From CAZRAL01 sp964598005 (GTDB lineage: Bacteria; Pseudomonadota; Gammaproteobacteria; Burkholderiales; Usitatibacteraceae), in NCBI GenBank assembly GCA_964598005.1, contig CAZRAL010000026.1, forward strand, positions 1-34,598: DNA of 34,598 bases. The letters are read 5' to 3'. Below, in pieces: positions 7,668 to 15,501 of the stretch (positions are counted from its first letter, which is position 1; each line of letters begins with the position of its first letter). Position numbers and translations under genes: made by a program. The notes beneath the pieces were generated by a model that saw nothing but the letters and a program-made list of their open reading frames with translations, had not been told where the DNA came from and did no database searches.

Positions 7668-8195
7668 ATGCTTATCTTATTTAATAAGCCTTTTGGGGTG
7701 ATTTGCCAATTTAGCCCCTCCGGGAATAAATCCACTCTTAAACAATATATTGATTTTCCCAATGTTTACCCAGCTGGTAGACTCGATACAGGCAGCGAAG
7801 GGCTATTGCTATTAACAGACAATGGCGATTTGCAAGCTAGAATCAGTAATCCACGTTATAAATTAACAAAAACTTACTGGGCCCAAGTCGAGGGCATCCC
7901 TGACGAAGAGAACCTAAGTCTTTTGCGCTCTCCCCTAGATTTGGGTGATTTCGTTACTCAGCCTGCTGAAGCTCGCATCCTACCTGCACCCTCAATATGG
8001 CCACGCAACCCTACTATACGTTTCCGGAAGAATATTCCCACTACTTGGTTAGAAATATCGATTCATGAAGGCAAAAACCGCCAGGTAAGACGTATGACAG
8101 CGAAAATCGGATTGCCTACATTACGATTGGTACGTGTTGCTATTGGTGATTGGAAACTGAATAGCCTTTTACCAGGGCAATGGCAGGCCCTCTAG
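7668..8195 (+). CDS. rluE: 23S rRNA pseudouridine synthase, RluE type
   Basis: RsuA/RluE-family pseudouridine synthase of 175 residues without an N-terminal S4 domain, as in RluE, which modifies U2457 of 23S rRNA. The catalytic aspartate is D40 in GRLDTGSEGLLLLT, and IHEGKNRQVRRM near residues 132-143 is the family's C-terminal motif. The protein begins directly at LILFNKPFGVICQF, so the start at 7668 is supported by the domain. There is no recognisable Shine-Dalgarno and the preceding terminator ends almost at the ATG. Close paralogues (RluB/F) usually carry an S4 domain, so RluE is preferred. Confidence 0.88.
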   Translation: MLILFNKPFGVICQFSPSGNKSTLKQYIDFPNVYPAGRLDTGSEGLLLLTDNGDLQARISNPRYKLTKTYWAQVEGIPDEENLSLLRSPLDLGDFVTQPAEARILPAPSIWPRNPTIRFRKNIPTTWLEISIHEGKNRQVRRMTAKIGLPTLRLVRVAIGDWKLNSLLPGQWQAL

Positions 8196-8216
8196 ATTTA
8201 CAGCCTGTCAACCGAC

Positions 8217-8222
8217 TATAAT
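8217..8222 (+). promoter_or_regulatory. Candidate -10 element upstream of the Lys/Ala-rich gene
   Basis: A perfect TATAAT lies 82 bases before the ATG at 8304. The best -35 candidate, TTTACA, is only 14 bases upstream, which is too close for a standard promoter, so only the -10 box is supported. Confidence 0.4.
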
Positions 8223-8303
8223 CATGCGCGTTATTTGTTTCGGCAGGCAAAAATCTGTCTGAATTAATTAATAATTTCACTCATATTCAAAGGAAATAAA
8301 CAA

Positions 8304-8561
8304 ATGAAAACTATCTTTGCTCTTGTTGCTGCCCTGTTTGCAACTGTTGCCATCAGCGCTGCTGCTCAGACCGCAGCTCCCGCGGCCAAAACTGAAGCTA
8401 AACCTGATACGACCCCAGCCAAGACTGAAACCAAATCTGCTGCTCCTGCTAAAGCTGAAGCTAAGGTTGAGGAAAAGAAAGAAATGAAGACCGAAGAAAA
8501 GAAAGTTGAAAAAAAGAAAAAAAGCAAGAAAAAAGCTAAAAAAGACGCGGCTGCTAAGTAA
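8304..8561 (+). CDS. Small exported Lys/Ala-rich protein
   Basis: Protein of 85 residues whose function I do not recognise. Residues 1-22 form a textbook signal peptide (MKTIFALVAALFATVAISAA with cleavage near AAA-QTA). The mature part is Ala/Pro/Thr/Lys-rich and then becomes almost entirely Lys/Glu, ending in a very basic tail of KKKSKKK type. It is predicted to be disordered and without cysteines. The composition resembles histone H1-like tails, but the signal peptide argues for the periplasm, where it might bind anionic surfaces such as lipopolysaccharide or nucleic acid. A good AAAGGAAA site precedes the ATG, and it has its own candidate -10 box and terminator. Confidence 0.8.
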   Translation: MKTIFALVAALFATVAISAAAQTAAPAAKTEAKPDTTPAKTETKSAAPAKAEAKVEEKKEMKTEEKKVEKKKKSKKKAKKDAAAK

Positions 8562-8584
8562 TCCTGGAAAATTTTAAGTTTGGC

Positions 8585-8615
8585 AAAAGGGCGAAGCTGA
8601 TGCTTCGCCCTTTTT
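8585..8615 (+). terminator. Intrinsic terminator after the Lys/Ala-rich gene
   Basis: GGGCGAAGC (8589-8597) pairs with GCTTCGCCC (8602-8610) over a TGAT loop, with an A run before and five T after. It is a strong terminator and ends 25 bases before the mnmA start. Confidence 0.92.
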
Positions 8616-8640
8616 ATTTCATGTGCTTAATATTTTGGCT

Positions 8641-9714
8641 ATGGGCAAACAGCGAATAATTGTGGGGCTTTCCGGGGGGGTCGATTCTGCTGTCTCTGCG
8701 TGGCTATTGAAGCAGCAGGGCTATGATGTCACTGGCGTCTTTATGAAAAATTGGGAAGATGGCGATGATGAACATTGCTCTACGCGCCAGGATTTTATCG
8801 ATGCAGCATCTGCCTCGGATGTGATTGGTATTCATTTTGAAGCAATTAATTTTGCTGCTGAATATAAAGATCGTGTTTTTGCTGATTTTTTACGAGAATA
8901 TTCCTCCGGGCGTACCCCCAATCCAGATGTGTTATGCAATGCAGAAATAAAATTTAGGGCCTTTCTCGATTATGCAATCGGATTGGGGGCGGATAGAATT
9001 GCGACTGGACATTACGCTCGTATAAAAGAAATCGATGGGCGGGTCGAGCTGCTGAAGGGAGTCGATCCCGATAAAGATCAAAGTTATTTTCTTCATCGCC
9101 TTAATCAGCAACAGCTGTCCAAAACAATGTTCCCGATTGGCCACCTGCTCAAATCCGAGGTGCGTGATATAGCCCGCCAAGCCGGGCTACCCAATCATGC
9201 CAAAAAAGATTCGACTGGCATTTGTTTTATCGGTGAGCGACCGTTTCGTGAATTTTTGCAGCGTTATTTGCCACGTAAACCGGGCAGAATGGTAACGCCA
9301 ACTGGTCAGGTAATGGGGTGGCATGAAGGATTGATGTATTACACGATCGGGCAGAGACAGGGCCTGCAAATTGGTGGCACGTCGCAAGGAGACGGTGAAC
9401 CCTGGTTTGTAGCAGGCAAAAATATGGAACGAAACGAACTAATTGTTGTGCAAGGGCACCAGCACAAACTACTCCTGAGAAATGAACTACAGGCACAGGA
9501 TGCAACATGGATAAATGGTTCATACCCCGCTACAAACTGTGCTTATGGGGCCAAAATACGCTACCGACAGAAAGATGCTCCATGTACGATTACGGCCGCC
9601 AACGGTACGGATTTTACGCTTTCTTTTCAGGATGCCCAATGGGCCATAACGCCTGGGCAATCGGTGGTGCTTTATCGTGATGAGATCTGTCTTGGGGGAG
9701 GGATAATTACATAA
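8641..9714 (+). CDS. mnmA: tRNA-specific 2-thiouridylase MnmA
   Basis: Enzyme of 357 residues installing the 2-thio group on wobble U34 of tRNAs for Lys, Glu and Gln, with ATP and sulfur relayed through TusE/IscS. The PP-loop SGGVDSAVS lies at about residues 11-19. The two catalytic cysteines are present: C99 in NPDVLCNAEIKF and C195 in DSTGICFIGERPF, matching E. coli C102 and C199. I use the ATG at 8641 because the protein family begins right there; an in-frame GTG at 8623 would add six residues and sit almost on the terminator. No clear Shine-Dalgarno is visible. It converges on the GST-like gene after 30 bases. Confidence 0.95.
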   Translation: MGKQRIIVGLSGGVDSAVSAWLLKQQGYDVTGVFMKNWEDGDDEHCSTRQDFIDAASASDVIGIHFEAINFAAEYKDRVFADFLREYSSGRTPNPDVLCNAEIKFRAFLDYAIGLGADRIATGHYARIKEIDGRVELLKGVDPDKDQSYFLHRLNQQQLSKTMFPIGHLLKSEVRDIARQAGLPNHAKKDSTGICFIGERPFREFLQRYLPRKPGRMVTPTGQVMGWHEGLMYYTIGQRQGLQIGGTSQGDGEPWFVAGKNMERNELIVVQGHQHKLLLRNELQAQDATWINGSYPATNCAYGAKIRYRQKDAPCTITAANGTDFTLSFQDAQWAITPGQSVVLYRDEICLGGGIIT

Positions 9715-9744
9715 AGGGTTCCCCAAAATTCTTGTACGCTTTTA

Positions 9745-10353
9745 TTATGCCGATGGCCTGGTTTCAACAAAACTGGGGCGTGTTTCCAAACGTTCAGCCC
9801 ATGCTTTTAGATTTGGATACATCGCTCGCCATTCTATTTCGGGCAGACGAAATTCGCCCCAAAATAAACTACAGGCAAGTGCGACATCGCCTAGCAGCAT
9901 CGATTCAGCGTGGAAATATTTTCTATCACCCAGTTCATGCGCCGCAGCAGCGATTGCCGATGTAATTTTATTCATTTGGCGTGCCATCCAATCTTTGCTT
10001 TGTAATTCCAATGGGCGTTTGCGCTCTAAAAACACTGTAATGCCCGCATCTGCAATGCCGTCGCCAAGCGCCTCAAGACGTTTGACGAGCGCGCGTTCAC
10101 GCCCGCCTTCCGGTAAAAGCCGTGAGACTGGGGTTACCCCATCCAAATATTCGACAATCACCCGCGAATCGTATAACGATGACCCGTCGTCAAGAATTAA
10201 CACTGGAACCTTGGTCAAGGGGTTATAAAGAGTGACAGTCGTGTTGGCATTCCATGCGTTTTCATCGACAAAATCGTAATCGATGCGCTTTTCAGCCAGT
10301 ACGATGCGGACTTTTCGTGCGTAAGGGCTGGTGTGAGAAGCAAGTAATTTCAT
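9745..10353 (-). CDS. Glutathione S-transferase family protein (YibF-like)
   Basis: Protein of 202 residues with a thioredoxin-fold N-terminal domain starting MKLLASHTSPYARKVRIVL, the cis-Pro segment KVPVLIL (about 48-54) and the glutathione-binding DSRVIVEYLD (about 62-71). A helical C-terminal domain follows. It resembles E. coli YibF more than detoxifying classes, and its substrate is unknown. The active residue near the start would be Ser/Thr of HTSPY rather than Cys. It is divergent from purB with a 119-base spacer. Confidence 0.85.
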   Translation of the reverse strand: MKLLASHTSPYARKVRIVLAEKRIDYDFVDENAWNANTTVTLYNPLTKVPVLILDDGSSLYDSRVIVEYLDGVTPVSRLLPEGGRERALVKRLEALGDGIADAGITVFLERKRPLELQSKDWMARQMNKITSAIAAAAHELGDRKYFHAESMLLGDVALACSLFWGEFRLPEIEWRAMYPNLKAWAERLETRPSFVETRPSA

Positions 10354-10472
10354 TTTTGTCCGACGGATGAACTGGGGATTGATTATAGCATTGCACTTTT
10401 TATCAGCTCAGCTGAAAAGGATTACGTCGTGAGTAAAAGGTCACGTGATAAAATTTCACAAATTCTTCCCGG

Positions 10473-11858
10473 ATGCTCTTGATGACTCTGCCGCTTTCGC
10501 CGCTTACTGTGCTTTCCCCTCTCGATGGTCGCTATGAAAAGAAAACAGCCGGTTTGCGTGCTTATTTCAGCGAATTTGCACTCATCAAGTATCGCGTTCA
10601 TATCGAAATCGAATGGCTGATTGCCTTATCGGCTGAAGAGAGTATTGCAGAATGCCCAAGTTTTTCATCAAATACTATTGCTGCAATGCGCGACGCAGTA
10701 AGCAAATTTTCATTACCTGATGCAGAGCGGGTTAAAGCTATCGAGGCAACAACCAATCACGACGTAAAGGCAGTCGAATACTGGTTGAGAGAAAAATTTT
10801 CGGCTATTCCAGAAGCTGCACAGGCGCAATCATTTATTCACTTTGCGTGTACATCCGAAGATATCAACAATCTATCGTATGGGCTCATGCTGAAAGCCGC
10901 GTGGGAAACCACGATACTTCCGCTACTAAACGATATCCAAACCAAGTTAAAAATTTTATCGCACGAACATGCCGGACTCGCCATGCTTGCACATACTCAT
11001 GGCCAGCCCGCCACTCCCACTACGATGGGCAAAGAAATGGCGAATTTTGCCTATCGGCTCCTACGTGCACATGAAAACATTGCCAATGCCGAACTAATGG
11101 GTAAGATCAATGGCGCAGTTGGAAATTACAATGCCCATCTTGCTGCCTATCCCGACTTCGATTGGTCTGCTTTTGCAAAAAGATTTGTAGAAAAGTTAGG
11201 CCTGACATTTAATCCCTACACCATACAAATAGAGCCGCACGATTACATGGCGCAATTGTTTGATGCACTGGCGCGGTTTAATACCATTCTGATCGATCTA
11301 AACCGCGATATGTGGGGCTATATTTCGCTGGGGTACTTCAAACAAAAAGTGAAATCCGGAGAAATAGGTTCCAGTACCATGCCGCATAAGGTTAACCCTA
11401 TCGACTTTGAAAATTCCGAAGGTAATCTTGGTTTGGCCAACGCGTTTTTGCGGCACATGGCCGAGAAATTGCCGGTTTCGCGCTGGCAACGGGACCTTAC
11501 GGACTCCACCGTGTTGCGTAATATCGGTGTAGCGCTCGGCCATTGTGTATTGGCCTACGATTCGCTGTTGCGAGGATTGGATAAACTCGAGGCCAATCCC
11601 GGGCGTCTTGGGGAAGACCTGGGTACAAGCTGGGATATTCTTGCCGAACCGATTCAAACCATGATGCGCAAGCATGGCATTATCGATGCTTACGAACAAT
11701 TAAAAACATTGACGCGTGGCAAGGAAGGCTTAACCAAAGAGGCGATGCAGACTTTTGTGAAGACCCTGCCGATTCCAGATGCCGACAAATTGATCTTGCT
11801 CGAAATGACGCCAGAAACATATATTGGCAATGCAACCAGTTTAGCCAAAGCTATCTAA
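10473..11858 (+). CDS. purB: Adenylosuccinate lyase
   Basis: Fumarase/aspartase superfamily enzyme of 461 residues acting twice in purine synthesis: SAICAR to AICAR plus fumarate, and adenylosuccinate to AMP plus fumarate. The signature GSSTMPHKVNPIDFENSEGN spans 299-318 and includes the catalytic serine loop; the catalytic histidine is in LAHTHGQPAT (H176). Length agrees with E. coli PurB (456). Two ATGs (10473 and 10482) are possible; neither has a clear Shine-Dalgarno, and the longer form is listed. The 119-base upstream spacer contains a TCACGTGA palindrome (about 10440-10447), but no PurR-box-like sequence was recognised. Confidence 0.96.
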   Translation: MLLMTLPLSPLTVLSPLDGRYEKKTAGLRAYFSEFALIKYRVHIEIEWLIALSAEESIAECPSFSSNTIAAMRDAVSKFSLPDAERVKAIEATTNHDVKAVEYWLREKFSAIPEAAQAQSFIHFACTSEDINNLSYGLMLKAAWETTILPLLNDIQTKLKILSHEHAGLAMLAHTHGQPATPTTMGKEMANFAYRLLRAHENIANAELMGKINGAVGNYNAHLAAYPDFDWSAFAKRFVEKLGLTFNPYTIQIEPHDYMAQLFDALARFNTILIDLNRDMWGYISLGYFKQKVKSGEIGSSTMPHKVNPIDFENSEGNLGLANAFLRHMAEKLPVSRWQRDLTDSTVLRNIGVALGHCVLAYDSLLRGLDKLEANPGRLGEDLGTSWDILAEPIQTMMRKHGIIDAYEQLKTLTRGKEGLTKEAMQTFVKTLPIPDADKLILLEMTPETYIGNATSLAKAI

Positions 11859-11889
11859 ATCTATTGCATAAAAGGCTTAATGAGATTGG

Positions 11890-12660
11890 TCAAATAAAAC
11901 GCCACGCCAATCCATCTTCCTGACCGGCAATGGCAATCCATTCACGATCGCAATCAAGCACATTCGCGAGCGCTTTGCGGGCCAAGTCGGGATGATTATT
12001 CTGTTTGGAAAGATGGGCGGCCACAAGATGTTTTAGCCGCGAACAATCGATATTTCCGAGTAATGCTGCCGCAGCAGCATTATCGAGATGCCCAAAACGG
12101 CCCGCCACCCGGCGCTTTAAACTGGCTGGATAAGGGCCATTCATCAACATATCGAGATCGTGATTGCATTCGAGCACCAACGCATCGCAGCCCGATAGCA
12201 TGGCCTCGATATGCGCGGTGGTGGCCCCGGTATCCGTCAACACACCAAGTCGCGATACACCATCGCTAAAAACATATTGCACCGGTTCGCTTGCATCGTG
12301 TGGGACCAGGTACGGCATAACCTTAATGGCATCGATAACAAACGTACCATGTGGATCTACGAAATTTAGTTGATCTTTGTGCAGGATATCGCCACGCATC
12401 ATGCGCATCGTTCCATGCGTCATCCATACTGGCAGGTGGTATTTGCGGGCAAACCGTGCGACGCCACCAATATGATCGGTATGTTCATGGGTGACCACGA
12501 TGGCATCGAGATCGTCAGGAACCAAGCCAAGGCGTGCAAGACGTTTTTCAGTATCACCGACCCCAAAGCCACAGTCCATCATAAGGGTGCTGCTACCTGC
12601 CTGTACGATAAGCGCATTTCCTTCACTGCCGCTGCCGAGGGAAGCAAAACGGAAACTCAT
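11890..12660 (-). CDS. Metallo-beta-lactamase-fold hydrolase, YycJ/WalJ type
   Basis: Protein of 256 residues with the MBL metal-binding motif THEHTDH (H58, H60, D62, H63) and the start SLGSGSEGNALIV typical of the YycJ/WalJ-like group (5'-exonuclease-like MBL proteins in Bacillus). Further conserved elements are LTDTGATTAHI and LECNHD with downstream GHLDNAAAA. It probably hydrolyses a nucleic-acid or phosphoester substrate; this is a family-level inference. It lies 79 bases downstream of bamC, but an intrinsic terminator sits between them, so it may have its own promoter. It converges on purB after 31 bases. Confidence 0.85.
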   Translation of the reverse strand: MSFRFASLGSGSEGNALIVQAGSSTLMMDCGFGVGDTEKRLARLGLVPDDLDAIVVTHEHTDHIGGVARFARKYHLPVWMTHGTMRMMRGDILHKDQLNFVDPHGTFVIDAIKVMPYLVPHDASEPVQYVFSDGVSRLGVLTDTGATTAHIEAMLSGCDALVLECNHDLDMLMNGPYPASLKRRVAGRFGHLDNAAAAALLGNIDCSRLKHLVAAHLSKQNNHPDLARKALANVLDCDREWIAIAGQEDGLAWRFI

Positions 12661-12676
12661 GAGTAATATTGGGTTG

Positions 12677-12718
12677 ATAAAAAGATTACAGGCCTGCCCT
12701 AGGTTGGGAACAGGCCTG
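12677..12718 (-). terminator. Intrinsic terminator after bamC
   Basis: On the minus strand CAGGCCTG (12711-12718) pairs with CAGGCCTG (12689-12696), extended by CCC/GGG in the loop, and is followed by a T-rich tract (12677-12684). Each arm is itself palindromic. Confidence 0.75.
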
Positions 12719-12739
12719 CATCATCTTCAAACATAGCAA

Positions 12740-13858
12740 TTATTTGAGTTGTTCGTACAGTAGGGAAAGAATGCGCTTGCCAGTTGGAGAGTTTTCGACA
12801 TCGCCCTTTGCATCTTGCACCACGACGTCGGAGATTCCCGCTGCCTCGCTCACCCAAATACGATACTGCGGTTTACTTTCTGGATCCTTGCGCCAAAACA
12901 TCAGCTTTTCCAGGAAGCTCTTGCTTGTCTTCAGATCGGCATCCGGATCGATATAACGAACGAAAAATATACCATTGGAGCGATCCCTATCCTCGACGGT
13001 AAAGCCAATGCGATCAAGGGCCAAGCCAACCCGCCGCCACGCGCGATCGAAAGGCTCGTTTACTTTGAGCGAACCGCCCTTATCCTTGTCATAGATAGCA
13101 CGTGAAGCTGTAATCGTTGTGCTCGTAACGGGAGCGGCAGGGGATATGCTGCCCTGTCCAAATTTCACCATGAGACGCCCCAGCATTTCTACTTCCAAAT
13201 CGGTGTCGGCTGGACGCGGTTGCCAGGCAGTACGATCCCGATCGCTGCTAGTGTAAATCTCCTGTACCCCCCGATGGCTGATATAAATATCGGTGGTGCC
13301 CGTTTCGGCCCCGGGTTCAAGACGGGTACGGAATTTATCGCGTTCGGGAGTGGACCATGCCCCATCTATAAAGCGACCAAGTGCATTACGAATAGGGTCT
13401 TGCGGAATCTTGCTGCGATTTTCCGACCAATCGGTTTCCATGATGCCGGCTTGCGGCGTCTCGCGTTTCAGAACAAAACCGTTCTCCAACCAGAATTCCT
13501 TGATCACCGGCCACACTTTGTCGGGTGCTGCCTTAACCACCAGCCAATGTTGCGTACCGGCACGTTCGATACGTGCATTGTCGATCTTGGGCAATACACT
13601 CGAAGGCGTTGCGGCCGGCTGCGCCGCTTTGTCCCGGTTATAGGTGGAATAGGTTGTCGCCTTGGGATCGGGGATCACAAAACGATCATCGGCGCTGGGC
13701 ACGGTCAGATCGGGCGGCACCTCCAGCGGCGGCAACTTGCCGCCTTGCGAGCGGTAATCTGCCCCCTTATTGCCCATTATTCCGCAACCGGCCATTAGCG
13801 CAATCAGCGAAGGCGTCAAAATAGTACGCAAGCTAATACGAGAAACAATCGACTTCAT
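12740..13858 (-). CDS. bamC: Outer membrane assembly lipoprotein BamC
   Basis: BamC (NlpB/DapX) is an accessory lipoprotein of the BAM complex that inserts beta-barrel proteins into the outer membrane and binds BamD. The 372-residue protein has a lipoprotein signal peptide with lipobox LMAGC (Cys25), then a Pro-rich unstructured segment containing LPPLEVPPDL (the BamD-binding loop in E. coli) and two helix-grip-type domains. It starts 17 bases after dapA on the same strand, matching the classical dapA-bamC order. A terminator follows. Apart from lipobox and N-terminal loop, the family is poorly conserved, so the identification leans also on gene order. Confidence 0.9.
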   Translation of the reverse strand: MKSIVSRISLRTILTPSLIALMAGCGIMGNKGADYRSQGGKLPPLEVPPDLTVPSADDRFVIPDPKATTYSTYNRDKAAQPAATPSSVLPKIDNARIERAGTQHWLVVKAAPDKVWPVIKEFWLENGFVLKRETPQAGIMETDWSENRSKIPQDPIRNALGRFIDGAWSTPERDKFRTRLEPGAETGTTDIYISHRGVQEIYTSSDRDRTAWQPRPADTDLEVEMLGRLMVKFGQGSISPAAPVTSTTITASRAIYDKDKGGSLKVNEPFDRAWRRVGLALDRIGFTVEDRDRSNGIFFVRYIDPDADLKTSKSFLEKLMFWRKDPESKPQYRIWVSEAAGISDVVVQDAKGDVENSPTGKRILSLLYEQLK

Positions 13859-13875
13859 GCGGCGATTTCCTTGTG

Positions 13876-14754
13876 TTATATAGCGACACCGGCAGCCAAC
13901 ATGGCCTGCCGGAGGGTGTCATGATACTTCGGATCGAGCGACGTTAGGGGCAGGCGAATCCCATTATCGATCAATCCCATTTTATTTAGCGCCCACTTCA
14001 CCGGAATCGGGTTTGATTCTATGAACAAATGATTGTGCAGACCTAGCAGCCGGTTATTGATTTCGATGGCATGAGTACGCTCGCCTTTTAATGCAGCCAT
14101 GCACATTTCATGCATCAAGCGCGGGGCCACATTGGCCGTTACCGAAATGGTGCCGTGTGCTCCCAGCAGCATGAGCGCCAGCGTAGAGACATCTTCGCCG
14201 CTATAAATTGCAAAATCCTTGCGTACGTGCTTCAGCAGATCCGCCCCGCGCGCCATGTTGGCTGTTGCATCCTTGATTCCGACAATGTTGGGAATATCGG
14301 CCAGCCGTAAAACCGTATCATTGGATAAATCCGCAACCGTACGTCCCGGTACGTTGTAAAGAATCACCGGAATGCTGGTTGCCTCGGCAATCGCTCGAAA
14401 ATGACGATATAGACCTTCCTGCGTAGGCTTATTGTAATAAGGCACGACGGAAAGTGCATAATCTGCGCCCGCGCGATAAGCGAATTCAGTGAGTCGTATG
14501 GCCTCTTTGGTGGAATTGGCGCCGGTTCCGGCAATAACCGGGATCCTTTTTGCCGAATACTGGACGGCGGCCTCGATCAAGGCGTAGTGTTCATCGAAAT
14601 CCACGGTCGGCGATTCGCCAGTCGTACCTGCGACGACAATGCCATCGCTGCCTTCTGCGATATGCCAATCGATAAGCGCTTTTAGCCGCGGGAAATCCAG
14701 CGCGCCATCCGGCAACATGGGTGTAACAATAGCAACCAGGCTTCCAGTCAACAT
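13876..14754 (-). CDS. dapA: 4-hydroxy-tetrahydrodipicolinate synthase
   Basis: Enzyme of 292 residues, exactly the E. coli DapA length. It condenses pyruvate and aspartate semialdehyde in lysine and diaminopimelate synthesis, feeding peptidoglycan. The Schiff-base lysine is K161 in VGIKDAT, Y133 and R138 lie in ILYNVPGR, and T44-T45 in AGTTGES. These agree residue by residue with the E. coli enzyme. The ATG at 14754 fits the family start (MLTGSLVAIVTPM), although the Shine-Dalgarno is weak. It heads the dapA-bamC pair. No lysine riboswitch was recognised upstream. Confidence 0.97.
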   Translation of the reverse strand: MLTGSLVAIVTPMLPDGALDFPRLKALIDWHIAEGSDGIVVAGTTGESPTVDFDEHYALIEAAVQYSAKRIPVIAGTGANSTKEAIRLTEFAYRAGADYALSVVPYYNKPTQEGLYRHFRAIAEATSIPVILYNVPGRTVADLSNDTVLRLADIPNIVGIKDATANMARGADLLKHVRKDFAIYSGEDVSTLALMLLGAHGTISVTANVAPRLMHEMCMAALKGERTHAIEINNRLLGLHNHLFIESNPIPVKWALNKMGLIDNGIRLPLTSLDPKYHDTLRQAMLAAGVAI

Positions 14755-15101
14755 GGCTGGCGATCCGTAAAAAAGTTTTTTATTTTACCTTAGTAAGCAA
14801 CAAGCATAACGCAGGCAACGTCCGATTTTTTTCCTGTCAGCGATACATAAGTAACTTGTTCAGCCTTCTGTGGTGGCGCTGCCATTGCAGAAGAACGTAT
14901 TTTGGCCAGACCGCCGCTAAAAAGTAGTGGCGATATTTTCTTAATCAGTGCTTGATTAGAGAAGAAAACTTGTATTCCGATTTGGCCCAGAGGACGCTCA
15001 CACGAGGGAGAGAAGAGATGTGCAAGCGTCATGCTCCGAGGTTCGGTTTTACGCGAATATTTGGTTGACTTTATGAGGCTGTATCCGGTTGAAATAGCCA
15101 A
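14755..15101. other. 347-base stretch without a supported gene
   Basis: Between dapA and the 65-residue membrane protein gene I see no gene I trust. A minus-strand frame of 103 codons (TTG start) fills much of it and is in phase with the upstream small gene, separated only by a TGA. It has no ribosome-binding site and no recognisable domain. A promoter for dapA should lie here; an AT-rich run at 14767-14785 precedes the gene. Confidence 0.4.
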
Positions 15102-15299
15102 TCAAATTCGCGTTGTATTGCTCGTCGAAGTGCGCGCTTCCGCAGCAGGGCTCAGAATTAAGACAATAGCAGTCGCCATCGCGCTGAATATCAAGGCCGT
15201 TATAAATGCGGCAGACAACATTTTCAAAATATCGAAAGAAAATGTATGTATTGTTCTGATTTTTCCCAGACGTCCGCGCGGCAAATCATTTTCGTCCAT
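15102..15299 (-). CDS. Small single-span membrane protein
   Basis: Protein of 65 residues I cannot assign to a family. A polar, basic N-terminus (MDENDLPRGRLGKIRTIHTF) precedes one transmembrane segment at about residues 27-50, and a short Ser/Thr-rich tail follows. Positive charges before the span suggest a cytoplasmic N-terminus. Translation is well supported by a perfect AAGGAG (15306-15311) six bases before the ATG. It is divergent from the response-regulator gene with a 202-base shared spacer, so it could be a target or sensor partner of that system; this is only inferred from position. The TGA stop is followed in frame by 103 open codons, so a truncated longer gene is possible. Confidence 0.55.
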   Translation of the reverse strand: MDENDLPRGRLGKIRTIHTFSFDILKMLSAAFITALIFSAMATAIVLILSPAAEARTSTSNTTRI

Positions 15300-15501
15300 G
15301 GCAATCTCCTTTGTGTATATGTAATAGGCTCTTCAATGCAAACATTACACAACGGCAACATGGCGCTGGTTATGATAAAAAATGGCGGATTACTTCGGAA
15401 AAAGTGGCCGCAAAATGATGTTGTGGCTGTAACGGGGAATATTGCTACCGAAACAACCGCATTGCGATATAGTCCACAAAATACAAAAAAGGACACTCCA
15501 T
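15300..15501. other. Divergent spacer, small membrane protein / response regulator
   Basis: This 202-base region separates the divergent 65-residue membrane protein and two-component genes. It carries an AAAGGA site before the regulator ATG and an AAGGAG site on the other strand. No convincing promoter pair could be fixed. Autoregulation from here is plausible but unproven. Confidence 0.35.

Noticed and set aside
13220..13798. 192-codon plus-strand frame opposite bamC
   Set aside because: Lies entirely antisense to a clear gene; Cys/Arg/His-rich translation without a domain or ribosome-binding site.
14790..15101. 103-codon minus-strand frame (TTG start) after the 65-residue gene
   Set aside because: No ribosome-binding site, no domain or compositional sign of a protein; it is in phase with the small gene only through a TGA. 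Kept as a possible remnant, not called.
14755..15101. Lysine riboswitch upstream of dapA
   Set aside because: I could not recognise the conserved lysine-riboswitch core in this region.
15264..15340. Minus-strand promoter TTGCAT-16-TATACA before the small membrane protein
   Set aside because: Its transcript would start inside or beyond the ribosome-binding site, which does not fit the excellent AAGGAG site.
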